A stretch of 51,700 bases of DNA from a virus. The notes under the pieces are model-generated. The model made no database searches. It was not told the origin of the DNA and saw nothing but the letters and a program-made list of their open reading frames with translations. A program made the translations under genes and the position numbers. The stretch covers positions 1 through 51,700 of IMG/VR virus record IMGVR_UViG_3300021168_000005; one strand, written 5' to 3'. Shown here one piece after another: positions 7,813-14,471 of this stretch; within the stretch, counting starts at the first letter, position 1, and each line of letters begins with the position of its first letter.

Positions 7813-8137
7813 ATATCAAAAAACTTGCAAAGATACAAGAGCTTATAAAGATTACGGCCAAGGTACAATCGGTCCCGTATCTTATTGTGTTCTGGGTCTT
7901 TGTGGTGAAGCTGGAGAAGTAGCAAATAAAATCAAGAAAATCCTGCGCGGAGATTATATTCTCGATGCGCTAGCAATAGACCAAATTCTTGATGAGCTTG
8001 GCGATGTTCTTTGGTACACTGCCATGCTTGCAGATGAGCTTAATGCTGATCTATCGGTTGTTGCTATGAAGAATTTAAACAAGCTCCGCTTGAGAAAAAA
8101 TATGAACACTATAAAAGGAACTGGAGATAAACGATGA
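7793..8137 (+). CDS. MazG-like nucleotide pyrophosphohydrolase
   Basis: 114 aa from the ATG at 7793, supported by AAAAAGGAG upstream. The pattern GLCGEAGEVANKIKK followed by ILDELGDVLWYTAMLADELN is the all-alpha NTP pyrophosphatase signature, in which the acidic residues bind magnesium. It probably hydrolyses (d)NTPs or ppGpp-like nucleotides to tune the pool. No PurZ or DatZ gene was seen, so there is no reason to propose a 2-aminoadenine genome. Its stop overlaps the next start (ATGA). Confidence 0.85.
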   Translation: MPLTLDEYQKTCKDTRAYKDYGQGTIGPVSYCVLGLCGEAGEVANKIKKILRGDYILDALAIDQILDELGDVLWYTAMLADELNADLSVVAMKNLNKLRLRKNMNTIKGTGDKR

Positions 8138-8703
8138 AGTCAAAAGATAATTTTGATCCAAAAGAATGGGCCGTTATTAATGAAAGTGAAGCTTTACGTG
8201 CTGTTGATGATAGAATTTTAGTTCTCGAAGATGAATTTCGTTCAGGTTTAGAATGTTCTTCTTGCAAAGGTAAAGGCCATACAGATATAGTCTGTAAATA
8301 TTGTAAAGGTACTACATTTTACAAAGCAGACCGTGATAGCGGCGCCTGTCCTGACTGTGAAGTCGGCACTTTAGGGATTAGAAAGTCCTTTGGATACGAG
8401 CTTTGCAGTGTATGCAAGGGCCGTGGAGCGTCTGTAATAATTCCTGACTCATCTAAGCGTCCAACACTGACGGGGCGCGTTATATCAATCGGCAGGAATG
8501 TCACAGAGTTTCGGGTCGGTGATCGGGTATTATTTACGAATTACACTGGTACAGATTTTACTGTCTCTGGTACGAAGTTAAGAATTATGAAACAGTACGA
8601 TGTGTGTTGTGAACATAAACAGCTTTCTAGAAAAGAAAAAACTCCGCAGAGCGGAGCTATTAGAGATGAACTTGTTAGTGCTGGTGTACAACCTTTAGAT
8701 TAA
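8134..8703 (+). CDS. GroES-like co-chaperonin with a DnaJ-type zinc finger in its mobile loop
   Basis: 189 aa. Residues about 21-34 (LRAVDDRILVLEDE) match the first GroES strands, and about 113-158 (TGRVISIGRN, VGDRVLF, GTKLRIMKQYDV) match the rest of the Cpn10 barrel. Between them, where GroES has its GroEL-binding mobile loop, sit four CxxC units: C41/C44, C54/C57, C72/C75 and C91/C94, three with Gly after them as in DnaJ. After the finger, SVIIP sits where GroES has its hydrophobic IVL tripeptide. It probably serves phage capsid protein folding with host GroEL. Confidence 0.8.
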   Translation: MKSKDNFDPKEWAVINESEALRAVDDRILVLEDEFRSGLECSSCKGKGHTDIVCKYCKGTTFYKADRDSGACPDCEVGTLGIRKSFGYELCSVCKGRGASVIIPDSSKRPTLTGRVISIGRNVTEFRVGDRVLFTNYTGTDFTVSGTKLRIMKQYDVCCEHKQLSRKEKTPQSGAIRDELVSAGVQPLD

Positions 8704-9071
8704 AGAACGACTTCTAGTTCTTTATCAGGATCGTTATTAATCATTTCTCTTTGAGCTTTTAGCATTCCAACTATACAACCATGAGATGCTAAATGTTGGC
8801 CGAATTTTGCTTTACTGTCGGGATGAATTCTAAAATCTTCTCTTCCGAAAGTATTAGTACCATTTATAGGCGTTAGGTTCATAGTAACTGGGCCTAACTT
8901 AAGATGGTCATAGGCTGGACCGATACGGTATAATCCTCTCGGAAGAGGACCGACATTCTTTACTTCTTGCATATTAGGATTATTAAGTCCTAATCCTATT
9001 CCTGAATAACAGCAGGCAAAAAATTCTCCGTTCTTATATAATTTTCCCGAACTCTGAGAGAAAGTCCACAC
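8700..9071 (-). CDS. DUF2778 / Tlde1-like L,D-transpeptidase-fold protein (possible lysis enzyme)
   Basis: 123 aa, GTG start with AAGGAG upstream. The C-terminal pattern FRIHPDSKAKFGQHLASHGCIVG has the HxxxxxSxGC signature of the DUF2778/L,D-transpeptidase group, with Cys as nucleophile. It has no signal peptide. Such enzymes act on peptidoglycan peptides. Placed last in the late operon and with no other endolysin visible, it is the best candidate for the lysis enzyme. Its end overlaps the GroES-like gene by 4 bases, tail to tail. Confidence 0.65.
   Translation of the reverse strand: MWTFSQSSGKLYKNGEFFACCYSGIGLGLNNPNMQEVKNVGPLPRGLYRIGPAYDHLKLGPVTMNLTPINGTNTFGREDFRIHPDSKAKFGQHLASHGCIVGMLKAQREMINNDPDKELEVVL
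8701..8724. other. Hairpin at the convergent gene junction
   Basis: TAAAGAAC (8701-8708) pairs with GTTCTTTA (8717-8724) around an 8-base loop, just where the plus- and minus-strand operons meet with a 4-base overlap of their ends. It could be a weak bidirectional terminator, but there is no T-run on either side. Confidence 0.35.
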
Positions 9072-9094
9072 TTCGTATTGTCTCCTTAATAATA

Positions 9095-10552
9095 TTAATT
9101 GCTAGGAAGTATTAAAATATTCATTGCGCTAGCAGGTGCGCCACTTATGCTCGTTCCAAGTTGAGTCGAAGATACTGTTGAGCCTCCGGCATGGCTAGAA
9201 GCCATTATCAAATTAAAAGTGACTCCAGCATTATTAGCATAAGTAATTGTTGATCCACCAGAACCAGTAAATCCATATCCTGATGCACTTCCCGGTGTTG
9301 CAGTTTCCGAGCCTGCAAAACCTGCGGTTCCATCACTAACATAAGCTACATCTTGTCCAGAAGCCGTAGATGATACATATAACCACCAATGTACTATTAC
9401 TCTACAAGGACAGCCCGACGAAGGCATAGTTACAGCTTTAGTAATAACAGTATTATTACTATTACCGATTGCTGTAGTACTTAACGTAGTTGTCGTAGAC
9501 TGCGCGAGTATTGCTTTAGTAGCGCTGGCGCTAATAGCACTTTGAACAAACGCATCCGTAGCAAGCTGAGTAGTATTATCCGCAGGAGAGCCGTTAGTTG
9601 GTGCAACAGGAGTTCCTGTAAACGTCGGAGATGCTAGCGGCGCAGCTCCACTAATTTGAGAAACTGAATAATCTCCAGTATTCGCTAATATAGCACCAGT
9701 ACGACCAAACACACTAGTAACAGGTGCTCCTCCGGAAGTAACGTATCCTTGTCCTTTAACCCAAGCACTGTTAACAATTTGTGTACTATTATCAGCTAAC
9801 GACTGTGTTGGTGTCGTAGGTGTCCCGCTGAAAACAGGACTAGCAAGTAATGCTAGTGTGCCTCCAACCGCAGGTAATGTAACATTAATATGCCCTGTAG
9901 CCGCTTGACTACATACTGTCGTATCGTCTCCTGCATCGAAATTAAATTTAACACAAGGAACTGTTAAGGTTCCTGTAAAAACAGGATTAGTAGCACCAAT
10001 GATAACAATTTGCCATCCAGTACCATTACAGATAGCAATTAAACATTGACGCATTGTCCCATCAATACTGTTAATATATAATGCACCAAAACCACCATTA
10101 GCTTCGCTATCGCGGTAAGCGCGCGCGATAGTAGGTGCCGTATTAACCGCAGGTACTATCAAGAAGGAACTAAGTGAAGCTGATAAGTTTTGTGAAGCAC
10201 CATGTACGCTAACGATAGCAACAGAACAATTCTGTACGCTCGCATTCGGACATAGAATAAATTGCCAAGTATTTCCTGACGGAGTCACTACCGTGTTGTC
10301 ATCTAAAATGACAGTAAATGTTCCCGTAGCATCAGCCGTTCCAAAATGATTGGAGGTTATAGGATTACCGTTATTTAATGGCGAAGCCGGATTACCAAAC
10401 GGCTGCATAAAATTAGCTTGCCATTGAGCATTTGCCCAAACCTGTCCCGCCGAATCCGTCAACGTTGCTGTTACCGTAGTAAGTGCCGGAGGCGTAGCAC
10501 TGGCAAGGCCAGTAAATATTAATACTAACGCAGCTAGGAGTTTAGATTTCAT
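9095..10552 (-). CDS. Tail-fibre protein with an N-terminal signal peptide
   Basis: 485 aa. Residues 1-19 (MKSKLLAALVLIFTGLASA) look like a Sec signal peptide with an AxA-type cleavage site. Next comes a beta-rich domain related to the N-terminus of the 22562-26950 protein (DSAGQVWANAQW, then GTFTVILDDNTVVTPSGNTW and paired Cys). Then two copies of a tail-fibre repeat (ASPVFSGTPTTPT and ASPTFTGTPVAPT, each followed by DN-TQ). The C-terminus is Ser/Thr/Gly-rich. A phage fibre bearing an export signal is unusual. Confidence 0.7.
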   Translation of the reverse strand: MKSKLLAALVLIFTGLASATPPALTTVTATLTDSAGQVWANAQWQANFMQPFGNPASPLNNGNPITSNHFGTADATGTFTVILDDNTVVTPSGNTWQFILCPNASVQNCSVAIVSVHGASQNLSASLSSFLIVPAVNTAPTIARAYRDSEANGGFGALYINSIDGTMRQCLIAICNGTGWQIVIIGATNPVFTGTLTVPCVKFNFDAGDDTTVCSQAATGHINVTLPAVGGTLALLASPVFSGTPTTPTQSLADNSTQIVNSAWVKGQGYVTSGGAPVTSVFGRTGAILANTGDYSVSQISGAAPLASPTFTGTPVAPTNGSPADNTTQLATDAFVQSAISASATKAILAQSTTTTLSTTAIGNSNNTVITKAVTMPSSGCPCRVIVHWWLYVSSTASGQDVAYVSDGTAGFAGSETATPGSASGYGFTGSGGSTITYANNAGVTFNLIMASSHAGGSTVSSTQLGTSISGAPASAMNILILPSN

Positions 10553-10739
10553 GTTCTTCTTTTATCCTATTATTAAGTAGATAACTAAGTGTATGAATCA
10601 TCTTTTTAGCTTTTTCTAATTGATCATATGCATCAGTAAATTTACCTTCTTCCCATTTTACTTTAGCAACTTCAATATACCCCATAATACCAGCTAAATC
10701 ATTCTGCACTTTATGCGCCAACTTTCTTGTTATAACCAT
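10542..10739 (-). CDS. Orphan histidine-kinase dimerisation-like (DHp) helical protein
   Basis: 65 aa, two predicted helices. AHKVQNDLAGIMGYIEVA resembles the H-box helix of histidine kinases (His followed by Asn/Asp), and the second helix ends LSYLLNN. There is no ATPase domain. It could be a phosphotransfer or kinase-binding mimic, or simply a coiled-coil. It lies in the late operon between the PurD-like gene and a fibre gene, overlapping the latter by 11 bases. Confidence 0.55.
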   Translation of the reverse strand: MVITRKLAHKVQNDLAGIMGYIEVAKVKWEEGKFTDAYDQLEKAKKMIHTLSYLLNNRIKEEHEI

Positions 10740-10751
10740 TTTATCCCCGAA

Positions 10752-11132
10752 TTATAAATCATCAATAGCTTTTTCATAATCTATCCAGTTAACTTTCAGC
10801 TCCGCTGAGAGTAGCCGTTCTAAGTTTGTAGCAAAGAAATGTTCTGTTCTATACGGAGCATGAGGATCATCTCCAGGTTCAGCATGGCTATCTTTACTTC
10901 GTTTCTTCTCATATTCAACATCAAACGCTGTTACCTGTTCATCCGTAATACCTCTGTCAAGACAGAGAAGTACCTCTACGAGTTCATGTATACCAACAAG
11001 TAATTCATATCGCCAGTTCCCAATTTTAGATACTCTTATCAAGATAGTATCTTTCTCCGCATCAATCTGCCAATCTCCGACTGTCGGATAACGTTGTTTA
11101 TCATGGTCAATAGTTTCAATTAGTATATTCAT
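10752..11132 (-). CDS. Hypothetical protein with HELVE motif
   Basis: 126 aa from the ATG at 11132, which overlaps the PurD-like stop (TAATG); an ATG at 11144 is also in frame, but AAGGA is better spaced for 11132. It contains GIHELVEVLLC, reminiscent of a metalloprotease helix though the second His of HExxH is missing, and a later HAPYRTEHFFATNLERLL helix. Function unknown; protease activity is doubtful. Confidence 0.6.
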   Translation of the reverse strand: MNILIETIDHDKQRYPTVGDWQIDAEKDTILIRVSKIGNWRYELLVGIHELVEVLLCLDRGITDEQVTAFDVEYEKKRSKDSHAEPGDDPHAPYRTEHFFATNLERLLSAELKVNWIDYEKAIDDL

Positions 11133-12406
11133 TATCTTAACCATCCTTGCGACATTAGAGTATTATATCGTTTATGTACACAAGTAAGGATATCAGCACG
11201 ATATTGCATGTTCGGTATCTGAAGTTTTTTAATTTTAGAATCTATTTTGCTAAAAGCTTCTGGAATAGTACTGCCGCTCGCAATTGGAACTGTTATTAAT
11301 CCACTAATTCCTGCGGTTACTAATTCGTCTTCTTTGTTAATGCAGCAATCATAAAGATAGTAAGACCGCCAGATATCTTCGACATCTTCTAATCCTTGAA
11401 TAGGAATATCCGGATGATGATGACCATCTATTTCAGAAGGATACGGAGGAATAGAAATTCTTACTCCACCTGCATACTGCGTTTTAATTCTGTATTCAGG
11501 TTTCACACCATGTGCTATCATTGCTAAGAACTCTGCAAGATCAGAACTTATAATATGAAATAATGTCGGAGACGCATCATAGCCGAAGCGTGGTGTCCAT
11601 TCAAGACCGTACATTTCTCGGTCACTTACGATAGTATTAAGATCAATCATCCCTCTATACTTAGCACTTCGCAAGAAGTCTTTAAGCTTTCCAAGTCCTT
11701 CCCGAAACACAAGAGGAAGATTAAGACTATCATAAATAAAAACGAGATTACCAGCGCAGCCAGTATTAGGCCCTTTCCCACCTTCCATGAATTTCTTTTC
11801 TTCGAGAGTTCCATTAACCAGATAAAAATCTTCTCCATTGAACCAACCTTCGGTAGAAACTTCAGTTCCTTCAACAACTTCTTGAAGTAGAAATTCTACG
11901 CCTTTGATAACGCTACCGAGTTTATCAATATAACGCAGCATATCTTCTGGCGACTTACTCACGTAAGTAAATGCCGTATCTTGATCTCCGAAGGCTTTAA
12001 AAACGTATCTCTTTTTAGTTTTCTTAATAAAACTCTTCGCTTCGCCAAGATCGTTAAACTCTTTGTATGGCGGAACATTAATACCACACTGTTCCATTAT
12101 CTGTATACCAGCAAGTCGGTTATTCTCAATTTCACTAGCGAAGCCACTATCGCCTATAACAGGCGCTAAAGTTGCGGCTTCATCAGCAACTTTAGCCATA
12201 TCTGTTGAATCAAAAATTATAAGATCATATTTCTTAAAATCTGGTTTCTCCATCATTAAATCAGGGCAAAGTCCTCCAAGAGCGTTGGAGTAAGCTTTAT
12301 TCTTTTTACCACAATAATAAATATCAACACTATGACCCTCTTCAAGAAATCTCAAAGAGAACCAATTACCAACGCATTCGTGAGTTACTAGTAATAGTTT
12401 TGCCAT
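11132..12406 (-). CDS. PurD-like ATP-grasp enzyme (phosphoribosylamine-glycine ligase family)
   Basis: 424 aa, close to cellular PurD length. A Rossmann-like N-terminus (AKLLLVTHECVGNWFS) precedes an ATP-grasp core containing VEGTEVSTEGWFNGEDF, EEKKFMEGGKGPNTG (the KGPNTGG motif of PurD, here GCAGN) and a late LEWTPRFGYDASPT where PurD has EFNARFGDPE. PurD joins glycine to phosphoribosylamine in purine synthesis. In a late structural operon it may instead ligate an amino acid to another substrate. It is unexpected among virion genes. Confidence 0.75.
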   Translation of the reverse strand: MAKLLLVTHECVGNWFSLRFLEEGHSVDIYYCGKKNKAYSNALGGLCPDLMMEKPDFKKYDLIIFDSTDMAKVADEAATLAPVIGDSGFASEIENNRLAGIQIMEQCGINVPPYKEFNDLGEAKSFIKKTKKRYVFKAFGDQDTAFTYVSKSPEDMLRYIDKLGSVIKGVEFLLQEVVEGTEVSTEGWFNGEDFYLVNGTLEEKKFMEGGKGPNTGCAGNLVFIYDSLNLPLVFREGLGKLKDFLRSAKYRGMIDLNTIVSDREMYGLEWTPRFGYDASPTLFHIISSDLAEFLAMIAHGVKPEYRIKTQYAGGVRISIPPYPSEIDGHHHPDIPIQGLEDVEDIWRSYYLYDCCINKEDELVTAGISGLITVPIASGSTIPEAFSKIDSKIKKLQIPNMQYRADILTCVHKRYNTLMSQGWLR

Positions 12407-12423
12407 AGTGTTGATATCTTTCT

Positions 12424-12591
12424 TTATCTTGGTAGAATATTAATAGCATGTCCTGTGCCAATAGCAAGTAAGAAAGCTAACAAGCCACAGAAAAACATTA
12501 TTCTACCAATTTCAGCAAGTTTCGCTTGTGAACAAAGTGCGTACATAAGGACACCAATCAAAGCTACAAGTATACTGAAATAGATTATCAT
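12424..12591 (-). CDS. Small two-helix membrane protein (holin-like)
   Basis: 55 aa, ATG at 12591 with AAAGGA upstream, TAA at 12426-12424. Two hydrophobic helices (about residues 2-20 and 31-50) flank a short polar turn, SQAKLAEIGRIMF. This layout recurs in small phage membrane proteins and could be a holin or an antiholin. It lies between internal virion genes and the PurD-like gene. Confidence 0.7.
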   Translation of the reverse strand: MIIYFSILVALIGVLMYALCSQAKLAEIGRIMFFCGLLAFLLAIGTGHAINILPR

Positions 12592-12613
12592 AGAGTCCTT
12601 TCATCAAAGTTAG

Positions 12614-12796
12614 TTAAGCCCAATCATCTCCCTTCTTTTTGGGCGGTACTCCTTCAGTAGTTCCAGTATTAAAATTACCTCCGCTTCCTCCTTCTGCTCC
12701 AGTAGGAGGACCGTAGGAACCTTCGGTGTTATGTTCGATTCTTTTAATATTTGCTTTTGTTTCTTCGACCGTGTGAACGTGTGGTTGATTTCCCAT
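12614..12796 (-). CDS. Small hypothetical protein, Gly-rich tail
   Basis: 60 aa from the ATG at 12796, chosen because AAAAAGGAG lies upstream; an in-frame ATG at 12859 would overlap the preceding gene. The N-terminus is helical (VEETKANIKRIEH), the middle Gly-rich, the end basic and acidic (PPKKKGDDWA). No family recognised. Expressed with the internal virion proteins. Confidence 0.6.
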   Translation of the reverse strand: MGNQPHVHTVEETKANIKRIEHNTEGSYGPPTGAEGGSGGNFNTGTTEGVPPKKKGDDWA

Positions 12797-12821
12797 TTTA
12801 TCTGCTTTCTCCTTTTTAATT

Positions 12822-14468
12822 TCATTGTTTCTTGTCAGGATCTTTAAGTTGTTCTGCAATTATTCTACCCGGCCAGCCAAGCTTATAAGTTATGTCTCTT
12901 GCTAATCCTCTAGCTTGTTGTTCTGCTTTATAAGTATCGCCCTCTTCGAGGGCTTTATAAATATTCTTGCCCCTTATAACAGGCTTAAAGAAAAAGTCTT
13001 CTATGTTACTAGCAGTTGGGCCTTCTAAGAATCCCTTTCCACGATTATATAAACCTGCTCGCCAAAGAGAATTAAAGATTCCTAAGCCTCCGGCATAGCC
13101 AAGGGCTGAGAAGTATTCTGCTGCGCCTTCATTATCTCGTTTTAGTGGATTCTTTCCGCTTGCAATATTTTCTAGCGAATGTACTAATTCGCCGAAGGCG
13201 GGGAAGACGGTTCCATAAACTAGTAAGGTCTTTGCAAATTCCGCAGGACCACCATACTTGTAAGCTTCAGAGAAGCCACTCCATAAAAATCTTCCGTATC
13301 TATAGGCGAAGTCTTTATATTGAAAAGCCAACCTTGCAACTGCTGACTCTTGCCACTTCCAAGGAGTATCAAGTTCTCGTGTTACCATTATAGAACGATT
13401 CGCTTCTTTAAACATCGCCGTTGATATATCATTCTCTGTAAGCTGAAAGCCTTTCTCAGCAGCTTCATCGTACTTGATACCTAACTTCTCAAGAGTAAAT
13501 TTTGACCATTGGTCATAACCATCTTTAGATAATTTCTCTGCTGCGTCAAGCGCAGCATGTTTACCTGCTAATGCGGCGAGTGTAAGTTCTTGGCGCCTTA
13601 CCCAATTAAAGCCGGGAAAGTGAAATAGTTTTTCAAATAATCCCGCGCCTCTGGCATCAGCCTGCATTTCATAATGAAGTTCATCAAATAAAACACCACT
13701 CTTCATTATTCCATTCATTATATCATCAGCACCAGTGATAACTTTTCCGTAGTCTGCTAACGCTTTAGCGGTTGCTTTAAATCCGCTATCTAGTAACGTA
13801 GCTCCTACTTGACTCATATGCGGAATCGCTATTAATGGCGCATTCATCCATCCATTAGCTTGTCTTAAAGCAACTTCCCAATCTTCAGGATGAGTCCACT
13901 TACCTTTTTCACGTATCTCAACATCAGAAAGACTAATCCCTTTCTTAGCTGTAGGATCAATCTTAACTCTTCTCGTTCGCCATCCCGGTAGGCTTACATC
14001 TTTGCCGGGCAACTTATAAGACTCTCCAGCATCATGCATCACGTAAGATAATGCATCGCTCATCATATTACCGTAAACTTTACCATTAGACTTCGTTGCA
14101 TCGTAGATAGCCTTAATGAGAACTTCGTCTTTCTTACCAAGATAAGTTTGACGAACATCTCCCCACGCCTTACGGCGAGCACTGGTTGATATATCTGCAA
14201 GTGCTTTCTTACGGAACTCCGGCTTCATAGAAGGAGATATGTTTTTAACGCCTACATCAAAATAAGCTTGTGCTGTTTTTCGGCTCTGCGGAATAACAAC
14301 ATTGTCAATATGATCGAGTAGAACTTTACCACTTTCACTTTTAGATAAAATATCTCTAGCTGTTTTAAAGAAACCTTGTCCTTCAGCAAACTTACTCATA
14401 AAGGAAGAGATTCCTTCAGAAGCTTCTTTCTCGACGATATCCCCGGCGATATTACTAAGGCCGCCCAT
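12822..14468 (-). CDS. Internal virion protein (putative ejection protein)
   Basis: 548 aa, mostly helical with Ala- and Lys-rich stretches and hydrophobic segments near the middle and C-terminal third. No catalytic motif seen. It is one of four consecutive large, low-complexity or helical proteins next to the tail genes, as in podoviruses where such proteins are packaged and ejected with the DNA. AGGAATAATAA precedes the ATG. Function inferred from size, composition and position. Confidence 0.6.
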   Translation of the reverse strand: MGGLSNIAGDIVEKEASEGISSFMSKFAEGQGFFKTARDILSKSESGKVLLDHIDNVVIPQSRKTAQAYFDVGVKNISPSMKPEFRKKALADISTSARRKAWGDVRQTYLGKKDEVLIKAIYDATKSNGKVYGNMMSDALSYVMHDAGESYKLPGKDVSLPGWRTRRVKIDPTAKKGISLSDVEIREKGKWTHPEDWEVALRQANGWMNAPLIAIPHMSQVGATLLDSGFKATAKALADYGKVITGADDIMNGIMKSGVLFDELHYEMQADARGAGLFEKLFHFPGFNWVRRQELTLAALAGKHAALDAAEKLSKDGYDQWSKFTLEKLGIKYDEAAEKGFQLTENDISTAMFKEANRSIMVTRELDTPWKWQESAVARLAFQYKDFAYRYGRFLWSGFSEAYKYGGPAEFAKTLLVYGTVFPAFGELVHSLENIASGKNPLKRDNEGAAEYFSALGYAGGLGIFNSLWRAGLYNRGKGFLEGPTASNIEDFFFKPVIRGKNIYKALEEGDTYKAEQQARGLARDITYKLGWPGRIIAEQLKDPDKKQ

Positions 14469-14471
14469 TTA

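Noticed and set aside
7793-8137. MazZ-type enzyme for a 2-aminoadenine genome
   Set aside because: No PurZ or DatZ gene was recognised; a general MazG explains the sequence.
10752-11132. HELVE as a metalloprotease HExxH motif
   Set aside because: The second His is replaced, so no zinc site can be supported.
12610-12825. 71-codon frame overlapping the 60-aa gene
   Set aside because: A different frame of the same region with basic, low-complexity content; the chosen frame has the proper ribosome binding site.
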